A stretch of 64,000 nucleotides of DNA from Ovis canadensis (lineage: Eukaryota > Chordata > Mammalia > Artiodactyla > Bovidae). Location of the stretch: contig NC_091250.1 of the NCBI RefSeq assembly GCF_042477335.2, positions 129,987,384 to 130,051,383 on the forward strand, written 5' to 3'. Below are positions 1-10,895 of the stretch, piece by piece. The first letter of the stretch is position 1, and every line of letters starts with the position of its first letter. The translations under genes were made by a program, and so were the position numbers. A model generated the notes under the pieces. The model did not search any database. It worked only from the letters and a program-made list of their open reading frames with translations, and had not been told where the DNA came from.

Positions 1-332
1 GAAGACTCTTGAGAGCCCCTTGGACTGCAAAGAGATCCAACCAGTCAATTCTAAAGGAAATCAGTCCTGAATATTCATTGGAAGGATTGATGGTGAAGCT
101 GTAGTACTTTGGCCACCTGATGCGAAGAGCCAACTCATTGGAAAAGACCCTGATGCTGGGAAAGATTGAGGGCAGGGGGAGAAGGGGACGACAGAGGATG
201 AGACGGTTCGATGGCATCATTGACTCAATGGGCATGAGTTTGAGCAAGCTCCAGGAGATGATGAAGGACAGGGAAGCCTGGCGTGCTGCAGTCCACGGGA
301 TTGCAAAGCGTCGGACTCGCCTGAGTGACTGA
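1..332 (+). mobile_element. BovB LINE 3'-end fragment
   Basis: From GAAGACTCTTGAGAG to the CGCCTGAGTGACTGA tail this is the terminal part of a BovB (RTE clade) element, cut by the window edge and with many substitutions. A CCA-rich stretch follows the tail. Confidence 0.88.
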
Positions 333-799
333 CCACCACCACCACCTGTGAAATGGAGATGATGATGGCTCTTACTCAGGGGTCACCGTGGCTGAGCCAG
401 GTAGAGCGTGTAGAGCGGCGCCCAGCCCTACGAGCGTGTGCTGCCTGTTGACTCTGAGGAGCAGCGCAGGGCGGTGTCAGTTCTCCCACCATCGATTTCT
501 GAGAAGCAGCTTCTGCCTCCAGGCCTGGCTTCCCTGTCTCCCTTCCCTGGCCTGCTCCCTGTTTGCAGGCCAGCAGTTAGGTTAGACATCGCCATTGGAA
601 ATGTGAAGTCTTGGCAGGAAAAAGGAAAAGCAAAAGCAAAATTGTTCTGCTCCTCTTACATACATTAGGGGGAAATAGAGACACACAGTTTCTCTTTATT
701 GTCTTTTATGTGCCTTTAGCCCCTTATTAGTTCAGCAACATAGAACGACTGTTTTTTTCTAAGTAGTTGAATTGGTACCTGAAGCCGTCGTTTTGAAAA

Positions 800-1003
800 T
801 GACTTTATTTAGCTGTGGCGCTGGCTCTTTATTGCTGCGCGGGCTTTCCTCCAGCTGTGGCGGGTGGGGTCGCTCCCTAGGTGCGGTGTGCGGGCTTCTC
901 GTGGTGCAGACTACAGGCTCTCGGCCACGAGGGCTTCAGCAGCTGTCACTCCTAGGCTCAGCAGTTGCGGTTTCTGGGCTGTTGGCACAGGCTCAGTAGT
1001 TCT
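800..1003 (-). mobile_element. CHR-type tRNA-derived SINE, partial
   Basis: Blocks such as GCTGCGCGGGCTTTCC, GTGCGGGCTTCTCGTGG and GGCTCAGCAGTTGCGG match the antisense body of the cetartiodactyl CHR SINE family. The tRNA head is missing. Confidence 0.6.
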
Positions 1004-1069
1004 GATGAACTATCAGAACTGTTACTCTATTACTTAGAGTAATAGAGTGACGTCGAGATATGGTCTTCC

Positions 1070-1268
1070 CGTAGGATTGGGGGCAGGAGGAGAAGGGGAC
1101 GACAGAGGGTGAGATGGCTGGATGACATCACTGACTCGATGGATGTGGGTGTGAGTGAACTCCGGGAGTTGGTGATGGACAGGGAGGCCTGGCGTGCTGC
1201 GATTCATGGGGTCGCAAAGAGTCGGACACGACTGAGGGACTGAACTGAACTGAACTGAACTGAACTGA
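1070..1268 (+). mobile_element. BovB LINE 3'-end fragment with ACTGA tail
   Basis: A 5'-truncated BovB copy ends in five or so ACTGA units, the characteristic BovB 3' terminus. It is close to the 3' end of the large copy at 7810-10882. Confidence 0.88.
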
Positions 1269-3532
1269 TGGCACTGTAGACCTGTGTCTCCTGCGTTGGC
1301 TACCGAGCCCCCAGGGCAGCCCTGAAGCTGTCCTTTTTTGATACCCAGTGTAGTAACGTGCAGTCGTACTGGGGAGCACGGCACCCCTGTCCCGCAGGTG
1401 AGAAGTCCTGGGGTTCCCGCTTCCTGTGCGGGAAGCGCACCACAGTCCTGGGAGGGCCGGGGAGCCGTCCCTGTCCGTCCTGCCTTCCTCACGCTCATCC
1501 TGCTTGGAGAAGGATGACTCTCAGGGCTCCCTGTGGGGAGCAGGCGGGAAGCCTCGAGGCAGGGGAGGGGCGGCGTGCATGCAGCACCCCCCTCATCCAT
1601 GTGCTCTGACGGCGGGTCCTGGGCTGCGGGCCGAGCCGAGCGGCTGTCCACCCGCACCTGATAAGCTCTTCTGAGAGTAAACGCGAGAGCGTTGTTTCCG
1701 ATCCCTGTTCACTCGCTGGTTTTGATTCTGAGTGCCGCCGAAGATACAGGGAAGCATTTGACAGCTGCTGCTGATAAACGGTTTTTCAGTGAAAGTGGAG
1801 GTAGTGGGGGGAGGCAGGGAGCCTAGGGAGCCTGGGGACCCTGGAGCCGTCTGAGTGCCGCGCTCTAGGGGAGGATGAGAGGGGAACACCGTCTCGGAGG
1901 CAGGGGGCCGGCAGGAGGGACCCTGGACTCTCGAGTGGGGCACAGGTGGCCCCGTGCAGGAGCCCAGGGGCAGGAAGCTGGCTGCTGGAAGGCCTCCTGG
2001 GTCTCGGGGCTCAGAGTAGGGAGGGCGGCTGGGGTTCCATCCCCGTTTGATGGCTGTCGTGAGACGGACGTGTGAGGCGCCGTGTGAGCAGCTGACGGGA
2101 GAGGCCCAGCCCAGCCCAGGGGCAGGAAGCAGCCTTCCCAGGAGGGCCGTCTGAGGCCAAGCTGTGGTGAGGAGACATGTTGTCAGGGGAAAGCTTTTAA
2201 TGCTTTTCTTTAAAAGGCACATTTTATTTAAGATACAGTAAGAGTCAAGGCCTTAATGGTTCCATTTCAGTACCTGAAGATAGTAAACGATACTGTGTAT
2301 GACACAATTTATAGTCTTCCACATGAACGACAAGCTTGGTGATCAGGTCTCCGTCTTGCTTTGACTTTGCAGCAGCATTTGGCAGTCTTCACTCTGTGAT
2401 TCCAGGATATTTCCTTTATCTGGCACCATCTATACACAAACTGTCGCCAGCCCCAAACCCTCCTCTGAACTTGAAATTGATTCACGCATCCACCTGGATG
2501 TCTGGTGACTTGAGCTCAGGTCCAAGCCAAAGGTCCCGCAGCTCCACCCGTGGAGTTGCCCCACAGACCCACCCGTCGCATTTCCCGTGAGGTGCGTCCA
2601 CGTTCGCTCTACTTGGGGCTGCCCCCTCTGCTGCAGTCCCGTGCCGACCTGCCTGGTGGGTTCAGTGGCCGCCCTGGTGAGGCCTGCGTTCCCCTGCAAG
2701 AGCTCAGCACAGGGGACGGGCCCTTGCCCTGCTCAGCCCCTTCACTAGTCTTCCACCTCATGCAGAAGGAAACCCGCAGGCCTTGTGGTAGCCTGTAGGG
2801 TCCCGTGCGCTGGGCCCCGGTCCCCGCAGACACCCTCACGGGTTCTCCCTTTGGCTGTTACGGCTTCAAGCGCAGTGGCCTCCTGGCCCGTCAGTGGACG
2901 CGCTGGGTCACCTCTGCCTCCGAGCTGCGAGCCCGCTGTGTGCTCTGTCTGGGGCTTCCTCCTCGGGGCTTTGTGGAAGTGTCGCTTTTCAGTCACGCGT
3001 TCTCCCTGACCGTCCTGTTCACACACACAGACTGGTGGTCCTTGCCTCCCACCCTGCTTTGTATTTGAATCCACATCTGACGTTCTGTGCGCTTCATTCA
3101 GCTTTTCTACCCACGAGGGCAGGGAAAGCTGTCTGTTCTGCTGGATTCTGCGTATTCTCGCCACAAAGAACGGTGGCTGGCACAGAACAGGCTTTAAAAG
3201 CCGTTTATGATGTGCGGCTTAGAATCAGCAGGGCTCAGATCTCAAGAGCTGCTCGTGGAGTGATGGGGGATGGTCGGCAGCATCGAGCAGGAGGGCATCA
3301 CAAGCCTTCAGCGTGGCGTTGCTTTGCAGGGGTGGCGGGGAGGACTGGGCTTGGCTGTGCTTATTTAAGTATAAGTTCATCCTAAGTTCAGTGTGAGTTT
3401 TTGCACTTTGAACAGTTTCTGCACCACAAATGCTACCTGCAAGTAATCTGTATTTGCCAACTCAGCAAGGCAGATGGTTGCTAACAGCTTGACTGGTGAA
3501 TTCTTGTGAATTTTTAAAAAAATGTAAATTGA

Positions 3533-3660
3533 GGGACCTTCCTGGTGGTCCAGTGCTCAAGGCGTGGCACTCCCAATGCAGAGGGCTCAGGTTTGATCCC
3601 TGGTTGGGGAGCTAAGCTCCCGCACCGCCATGTGGCCAAAAAATAAAGTTAAAAAAAAGT
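3533..3660 (+). mobile_element. CHR-type tRNA-derived SINE
   Basis: It starts GGGACCTTCCTGGTGGTCCAG, has a tRNA B-box-like GGTTTGATCC, then CATGTGGCCAAAAAATAAAG and an A-rich tail. Confidence 0.75.
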
Positions 3661-4529
3661 ATCTGTTAAAAAATGTTAGTTGAAGAGGATTAGGTTGATC
3701 ATACTTCTGAGTTCCTGGTAAACTAGTCACTGTTTAATGTAAGTCTTGTTTGTCTGTAGTTACTCTTTTTATCCCATCCTCATTCTGTTCCATAGACAAT
3801 ACTTCTAATGTGTTTAAAATGTATCTTTTCTGTATACATTTTAAAGAAAGTGTAACAGTAAGTAGCACCGGAACTGCTGCTCCCTGCCAGGTGAGTCTGG
3901 CGCTCTTGATCACTAGGACATCAGCTTCACAATGTGTCTGAAGCAGTTCACAAAGACCACACTCAAATCTGAAGAATATCGCGTTAGAGAAATTTCTCCT
4001 GCGGTTTCTCTCTCTCCCTTTGCCTGTAGCCACTCAATTTTACCAGTCTCTTTTTGCCCTTAAGACTACTCTGCTTTTAAAATGTAAAGGTGTGACTTTT
4101 CACCTGTGAGTTGGCAGGTAAGTGATAATGAGGATTAGGTCACTTGCTTTTCATTTTTTAAAAATAAAATGTCCTCTAGAGTTGAGAATGTTCAGATTGG
4201 GACTCAAAGATCTCTTGGCTCTCTCTCAAACTGTGTTTTCTGGACCAGGTGATGAGGTGGTTTTCTGTGTTTTGAGACAGTAAGGCGCTCGGGCAGAAGG
4301 TTTGTTGTGGCTTTAAAGGTACGGGGCCTTCCCTCGCCTTGCCTGAGGGCACAGGGCCCACTCCGGACTCCAGGGCACGTGTTCAGGGTCTAGTTCTTTC
4401 ACTGTTGGTGGCAGGAGCTGCAGTGATTTTTCTCAGACCTCCGTGTCCCTCTTCTAGCGTCTGATTTGAAATCTAACCTTTCTTGAATCTCTGAGTTTTA
4501 AAGCACTGCCACGGGATAGCCCTGAACAT

Positions 4530-4995
4530 TTGTTGTTCGGTCGTGTCCCACTATTTGCGACCCCGTGGACTGCAGCACACCAGGCTTCCCTGTCCATCAT
4601 CAACTCCCGGAGCTTGCTCAAACTCATGTCCTTTGAGTCGGTGATGCCATGCAACCGTCTCATCCCGTCATCCCCTTCTCCTTCTGCCTTCAGTCTTTCC
4701 CAGCATCAGGGTCTTTTCCAGTGAGTCAGTTCTTCCCATCAGGTGGCCAAAGTATTGGAGCCTCAGCATCAGTCCTTCCAATGAATATTCAGGTTTGATT
4801 TCCTTTAGGATTGACCAGTTGGATCTCCTTGGAGTCCATGGGACTCTCGAGAGTCTCCTCCAGCACCACAGTTCAAAAGCATTGATTCTTTGTCACTCAA
4901 GCCGCCTTTGTGGTCCAGCTCTCACGTCCATACATGACTACTGGAGAAACCATAGCTTTGACTAGACGGAGCTTTGTTGACAAAGTAATGAGCAT
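4530..4995 (-). mobile_element. BovB LINE 3'-end fragment
   Basis: An antisense BovB tail reads from the GTCGTGTCCCACT terminus back to the segment over ATACATGACTACTGG. It is diverged and 5'-truncated. Confidence 0.87.
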
Positions 4996-6324
4996 CACGG
5001 GGTATTCGCTAGCTTGCTGGGTTGACTGCACTGCCTTCACTGCGTGCCCGTTCCCCTAGGTCCTGGAGGAAAGGCTGTTTCTGGGGCAGAGCAGCCTTCT
5101 AGGGGCGAGGGTGGGGTTCACACCCTGGAGGTCTCAGCAGGCAGAGAGCCTTGCAGCTTGTGAGCAGACTTGCCAGCGTGGTGTAGACCCCACTGCAGGG
5201 GAGAGTCCTGCTGTAAAGGCTGGGTGACAGGACCTCCTGACCAAGGCGGCCTGCATCCTGAGCGCAGCACCTGAGTTCAGGTGCCTTCACGGCCCTTGCG
5301 TGTCTCTTGGAGGCAGCATGGGCACTCAGGGAATACTGCAGCCTGGGGAAAAGTGAGTTCCCAGGAGCAGTGAGGACTGTCTGGTGGGAAGGCAGCGAGA
5401 CCTGCTCCCTGACGCCTGTGGCATCCTGGAGTGGCCTGGGGGCTTGTGGACACAGGTGTGCCACGGAGATGCCAGATGCTGGGCCCGATGTAGGGTGGGG
5501 CTGGGGGGCTCCCTCCTGGGGGCGGCATCTGTGGGGACGGTGGAGGCGGACAGCGCATCCTCAGAGCCCTGGGATCGAGGGAGCCCAGGCAGGTGGCTGC
5601 ATCTGTCTGGGTGTGGGGTCAGGAGATGCCCTGGATTCGGCCTCGGGGCGGCGGGAGGACTGGGCTCCACACAGTCGGCCTGGACTCACCTACCTGTTGA
5701 CATGCTCTGGTCACCCAAGACTGTGTGTTTGGTGGTTTGAATTGAGATTGTCAACAGTTTTTTAAGGGAAGGCATATCTGTGTCTCACTGTTTTCACCTG
5801 ATGGTTTTAAATATGAGATCGGTTTCCTGGGAGCCACTGTCAGATTTACTCGGAAAACTGTACCCGGTTCCTTCTGTGGCCCCTGCCGGGAGGAACGAGT
5901 GCAGCGCTCCTCAGACGCCAGGTGCGTGCGCGTCGATTCAGTTACGCATTTCCGTTTGCTGTTTTTATTTTCCACCAAACGAAGCTCTACCTGCCTTGTT
6001 GACTTAACCTCTAGCGCCTGCCTCAGAGTAAGAATAAGCACGTAGTAGGTTCATGATAAACGTGTTGCATGCCGAAGTGCGGTGTCTAATTCGGAAGCTG
6101 TATGTTGTTTGAGATTCTTTGTGAAAGCTGATCATACTGTTTTAGAAAACGTTTAAATTGACCTTCAGTGTGAATGCGGGCCAGAGCTCTTCCACCACCG
6201 CCCCCTCCCCACCGAGGACGTGAAGTGTGAAAGGGCCTAAACTCAGGAGCACCGGAGAGGATCCGCCCTGAGCCAGGGCTCCGTTGTGGAACCTCCAGGA
6301 CCTGACGCCCCCTCTCTCCCCCAG

Positions 6325-6583
6325 GATCTTCACTCTCTACAGCAAGTCCCTGCCCCTCGACCTGGCCTGCCGGGTCTGGGACGTGTTCTGCCGTGACGGG
6401 GAGGAGTTCCTGTTCCGCACGGCCCTGGGCCTCCTCAGGCTGTTCCAGGACGTCCTGACCAGGATGGACTTCATTCACGTGGCCCAGTTCCTCACGCGGC
6501 TGCCGGAGGACCTGCCCGCCGAGGAGTTCTTCGCTTCCATCGCCAGCATTCAGATGCAAAGTCGAAACAAGAAGTGGGCTCAG
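6325..6583 (+). CDS. TBC1D14: TBC1D14 penultimate coding exon (end of TBC domain)
   Basis: This exon encodes 86 residues from [19 protein letters not shown] to SRNKKWAQ, nearly identical to the C-terminal part of mammalian TBC1D14. It starts after a polypyrimidine tract and CAG at 6322-6324. The first G completes a Trp codon begun in the upstream exon, and the exon stops at a GTGAGT donor at 6584. TBC1D14 is a TBC (Rab-GAP-like) protein that binds RAB11 on recycling endosomes and the TRAPPIII complex and tunes autophagosome formation. This piece covers the last helices of the TBC fold, so the catalytic arginine and glutamine fingers lie in exons outside the window. I searched 1-6324 for the preceding exon (expected to end NNLTPDIYLIDW) and did not find it, so it should lie upstream of the window. 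Exon assignment is by recognition of the protein; splice sites are seen directly. Confidence 0.95.
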
Positions 6584-6770
6584 GTGAGTGGGCTTTTGTT
6601 CCCTATCCCGTCTAGTTGAGGAAGCGGGTTATGCAGAGCACCTTATGAGGAACCAGCCCTCTTGAAGGTGCCTTGGGTTTGGGGCCCGGCTTTGCCACAC
6701 AGGGTCTTAGACAGTCACTTCCTCTGAGCGAAGGAGCTGGAGAGAAACACTCTCCCCACCCCTCCTATAG

Positions 6771-6948
6771 GGGCTTCCCAAGTGGTTCCAGTGGTAAAGA
6801 ACCTGCCTACAACGCAGGAGACGATCCCTGGGTTGGGAGGATCCCTAGAGAAGAAAAGGGCAGCCTGCTTCAGTGTTCTTGCCTGAGCCTGGTGGGTTCA
6901 GTCCACGGGGTCCCAAAGGGTCAGGCACAGCAGGGCGACTGAACAACG
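6771..6948 (+). mobile_element. Bov-tA SINE
   Basis: A tRNA-Glu-derived head (GGGCTTCCCAAGTGG, AACCTGCCTACAACGCAGGAG) joins the BovB-derived tail (GTCCACGGGGTCCCAAAGGGT). It is diverged and slightly deleted, about 190 bases after the TBC1D14 exon donor. Confidence 0.85.
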
Positions 6949-7796
6949 GTAGCAGCGCAGGCCCCCGCCTGGTGGACAGCACTTTGTAAACCAAGCTCCC
7001 CCCTTTCTCTAAATCCCAGAGACAGAGAGCCAAGGGGGCTGACCTGTCGCCCTCTCACCGACAGAGGAGGCGCAGAGGGGGGCCGTGTGTCCTCGGTGGG
7101 AGGGGAGGGGAGGGCTCCCTGGACGGGTTGCTGGAGCTCCCGCAGCTGCCCTCAGGGCCGTCCGGCTGACCGCAGGGGAGCGCGTGCTCCCGGGCTCCCC
7201 GGTCCCCCTCTGGACTTTGCTCCTAGGCCTGGTTCCTAGTCTTTGCCGTACGAAAGGGAAATAGGACACCTGGCCTCAGGAGCTGTGTGCGCTCGGCTGG
7301 CCTGAGCACCACGTCCTGGGGAGCCTTGTCCTTGCCATACGGTGCTTGTTCCTGATTTACGGTTTGTTTAATTAGTGGAAGATTTAAAGTACATGCAAAA
7401 TAGAAGAAGAGAGAATAACCAACCCCCATGTGCCTGTCAAGCATCCCGTCAGCTTTCAGATTTCTGTTTTCAGACATCAGCAGTAGCTTTGTTGTTGGCT
7501 TAAATCAAGATCTAGATAAGGCCTACACGTTGTAATTGGATGAACAGCCTTTCACGTCTTCTTACAATGTGCAGGGTTACCCCTCCTTTCCACTTCTCCC
7601 TCCCCTTTACATATTGAAGAAACGAGGTCGCGTCCAGCAGCACTTGTCACGTCTGGATTTTGCTGCTTCTGTCCCTGTGGTGGTGTTCATCGTGGTCCTT
7701 CTCTCTTTCCTGTAAATTGACAGACTTGGAGGCTCAAGGAAGCTCCCAGTCTTTATGTTTGGCCAGATTACTTCACAGGTGATTGGACTGGCTCTT

Positions 7797-7809
7797 TCTG
7801 ATCTTAGTT
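7797..7809 (+). repeat. Left target-site duplication of the BovB insertion
   Basis: TCTGATCTTAGTT, identical to 10883-10895. Confidence 0.9.
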
Positions 7810-7829
7810 TTTTGCATTTCTTTTCCATG

Positions 7830-8936
7830 GGGATGGTCTTGATCCCTGTCTCCTGTACAGTGTCACGAACCTCATTCCATAGTTCATCAGGCACTCTTAT
7901 CTATCAGATCTAGGCCCTTAAATCTATTTCTCACTTCCACTGTATAATCATAAGGGATTTGATTTAGGTCATACCTGAATGGTCTAGCGGTTTTCCCTAC
8001 TTTCTTCAATGTAAGTCTGAATTTGGCAATAAGGAGTTCATGATCTGAGCCACAGTCAGCTCCTGGTCTTGTTTTTGTTGACTATATAGAGCTTCTCCAT
8101 CTTTGGCTGCAAAGAATATAATCAATCTGATTTCGGTGTTGACCATCTGCTGATGTCCATGTGTAGAGTCTTCTCTTGTGTTGTTGGAAGAGGGTGTTTG
8201 CTATGACCAGTGCATTTTCTTGGCAAAACTCTATTAGTCTTTGCCCTGCTTCATTCCGCATTCCAAGGCCAAATTCTCCGGTTACTCCAGGTGTTTCTTG
8301 ACTTCCTACTTTTGCATTCCAGTCCCCTATAATGAAAAGGATATCTTTTTGGGGTGTTCGTTCTAAAAGGTCTTATAGGTCTTCATAAAACCGTTCAACT
8401 TCAGTTTCTTCAGCATTACTGGTTGGGGCATAGACTTGGATAACTGTGATATTGAATGGTTTGCCTTGGAGACGAACAGAGATCATTCTGTCGTTTTTGA
8501 GATTGCATCCAAGTACTGCATTTTGGACTCTCTTGTTGACCATGATGGCTACTCCATTTCTTCTGAGGGATTCCTGCCCGCAGTAGTAGATATAATGGTC
8601 ATCTGAGTTAAATTCACCCATTCCAGTCCATTTTAGTTCACTGATTCCTAGAATGTCGACGTTCACTCTTGCCATCTCTTGTTTGACCACTTCCAGTTTG
8701 CCTTGATTCATGGACCTGACATTCCAGGTTCCCATGCAATATTGCTCTTTACAGCATCGGACCTTGCTTCTATCACCAGTCACATCCACAGCTGGGTATT
8801 GTTTTTGCTTTGACTTCATCCCTTCATTCTTTCTGGAGTTATTTCTCCACTGATCTCCAGTAGCATATTGGGCACCTACTGACCTGAGGAGTTCCTCTTT
8901 CAGTATCCTATCATTTTGCCTTTTCATACTGTTCAT
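7830..8936 (-). pseudogene. BovB endonuclease-domain remnant (inverted part)
   Basis: On minus, the frame open from 8936 to 8373 shows the AP-endonuclease signature of RTE elements: GTWNVRSMNQGKLE, ILGISELKWTGMG and VIQVYAPTSNAEE. A stop at 8375-8373 breaks it, and recognisable endonuclease sequence continues below that to the inversion junction. It cannot encode an active protein and is separated from its reverse transcriptase by the inversion. Confidence 0.9.
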
Positions 8937-8989
8937 GGGGTTCTCAAGGCAAGAATCCCCATGGAAAAGAAATGCAAAAAAGCAAAATG

Positions 8990-10870
8990 GCTGTCTGGGG
9001 AGGCCTTACAAATAGCTGTGAAAAGAAGAGAGGCGAAAAGCCAAGGAGAAAAGGAAAGATATAAGTATCTGAATGTAGAGTTCTAAAGAATAACAAGAAG
9101 AGATAAGAAAGCCTTCCTCAGCAATCAATGCAAAGAAATAGAGGAAAACAACAGAATGGGAAAGACTAGAGATCTCTTCAAGAAAATTAGAGATACCAAG
9201 GGAACATGTCATGCAAAGATGGGCTTGATAAAGGACAGAAATGGTATGGACCTAACAGAAGCAGAAGATATTAAAAAGAGGTGGCAAGAATACACAGAAG
9301 AACTGTACAAAAAAGATCTTCACGACCGAGATAATCATGATGATGTGATCACTAATCTAGAGCCAGACATCCTGGAATGTGAAGTCAAGTGGGCCTTAGA
9401 AAGCATCACTACGAACAAAGCTAGTGGAGGTGATGGAATTCCAGGTGAGCTATTTCAAATCCTGAAAGATGATGCTGTGAAAGTGCTGCACTCAATATGC
9501 CAGCAAATTTGGAAAACTCAGCAGTGGCCCCAGGACTGGAAAAGGTCAGTTTTCATTCCAATTCCAAAGAAAGGCAATGCCAAAGAATGCTCAAACTACC
9601 GCACAATTGCACTCATCTCACATGCTAGTAAAGTAATGCTCAAAATTCTCTAAGCCAGGCTTCAGCAATATGTGAACCATGAACTTACTGATGTTCAAGC
9701 TGGTTTTAGAAAAGGCAGAGGAACCAGAGATCAAATTGCCAACATCCACTGGATCATGGAAAAAGCAAGAGAGTTCCAGAAAAACATCTATTTCTGCTTT
9801 GACTGTGCCAAAGCCTTTGACTGTGTGGATCACAGTAAACTGTGGAAAATTCTGAAAGAGATGGGAATACCAGACCTCCTGACCTGCCTCTTGAGAAATC
9901 TGTATGCAGGTCAGGAAGCAACAGTTAGAACTGGACATGGAACAACAGACTGGTTCCAAATAGGAAAAGGGGTACGTCAAGGCTGTATATTGTCACCCTG
10001 CTTATTTAACTTCTATGCAGAGTACATCATGAGAAACGCTGGGCTGGAAGAAACACAAGCTGGAATCAAGATTGCCAGGAGAAATATCAATAACCTCAGA
10101 TATGCAGATGACACCACCCTTAGGGCAGAAAGTGAAAAGGAGCTAAAAAGCCTCTAGATGAAAGTGAAAGAGGAGAGTGAAAAAGTTGGCTTAAAGCTCA
10201 ACATTCAGTAAACGAAGATCATGGCATCTGGTCCCATCACTTCATGGGAAATAGATGGGGAAACAGTGGAAATAGTGTCAGACTTTATTTTGGGGGGCTC
10301 CAAAATCACTGCAGATGGTGATTGCAGCCATGAAATTAAATGACGCTTATTCCTTGGAAGAAAAGTTATGACCAACCTAGATAGTATATTCAAAAGCAGA
10401 GACATTACTTTGCCGACTAAGGTCCATCTAGTCAAGGCTATGGTTTTTCCTGTGGTCATGTATGGATGTGAGAGTTGGACTGTGAAGAAGGCTGAGTGCC
10501 GAAGAATGGATGCTTTTGAACTGTGGTGTTGGAGAAGACTCTTGAGAGTCCCTTGGACTGCAAGGAGATCCAACCAGTCCATTCTGACGGAGATCAACCC
10601 TGGGATTTCTTTGGAAGAAATGATGCTAAAGCTGAACTCCAGTACTTTGACCACCTCATGCGAAGAGTTGACTGATTGGAAAAGACTCTTGATGCTGGGA
10701 GGGATTGGGGGCAGGAGGAGAAAGGGACGACAGAGGATGAGATGGCTGGATGGCATCACTGACTCAATGGATGTGAGTCTGAGTGACTCCAGGAGTTGGT
10801 GATGGACAGGGAGGCCTGGCATGCTGCGATTCATGGGGTCGCAAAGAGTCGGACACGACTGAGCGACTGA
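8990..10870 (+). pseudogene. BovB reverse-transcriptase remnant (direct part)
   Basis: Plus-strand RT blocks are clear: NKASGGDGIPGELFQIL, AKAFDCVDHSKLW, GVRQGCILSPCLF and the catalytic YADD at 10101-10112. In-frame stops at 9651-9653 and 10155-10157, and further stops near 10,209 and 10,341, interrupt the frame. The copy is dead but young enough to be easily recognised. Confidence 0.92.
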
Positions 10871-10882
10871 ACTGAACTGAAC

Positions 10883-10895
10883 TCTGATCTTAGTT
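10883..10895 (+). repeat. Right target-site duplication of the BovB insertion
   Basis: TCTGATCTTAGTT, directly after the ACTGA tail and identical to 7797-7809. Confidence 0.9.

Larger units (their letters stand above)
1..6324 (+). other. TBC1D14: TBC1D14 intron (upstream part), repeat-bearing
   Basis: No coding exon could be found here. It holds BovB tails at 1-332, 1070-1268 and 4530-4995 and CHR-type SINEs near 800-1003 and 3533-3660. The remainder (1,270-3,530, 3,660-4,530 and 5,000-6,320) is unremarkable single-copy or anciently diverged intronic sequence in which I see nothing definite. Confidence 0.7.
7810..10882 (+). mobile_element. BovB (RTE) LINE, near full length, 5' half inverted
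   Basis: The insertion is 3,073 bp between perfect 13-bp duplications TCTGATCTTAGTT (7797-7809 and 10883-10895). The right part, about 8,950-10,882, reads on plus from the region between endonuclease and reverse transcriptase to the ACTGA tail. The left part, about 7,810-8,951, is the upstream (endonuclease) half of the same element on minus. A segment containing CCCCATGGAAAAGAAATGC is present in both halves, so they overlap by some 25 bases in element coordinates. This is the hallmark of twin priming during target-primed reverse transcription. Confidence 0.93.

Noticed and set aside
1-6324. Possible further TBC1D14 exons
   Set aside because: I looked for the expected preceding peptide ending NNLTPDIYLIDW and found no match; candidate AG/GT pairs such as those around 3,795-3,890 do not encode TBC1D14 residues.
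8373-8936. 187-codon minus frame as a host gene
   Set aside because: It is the endonuclease domain of a BovB element in the inverted half of the insertion.
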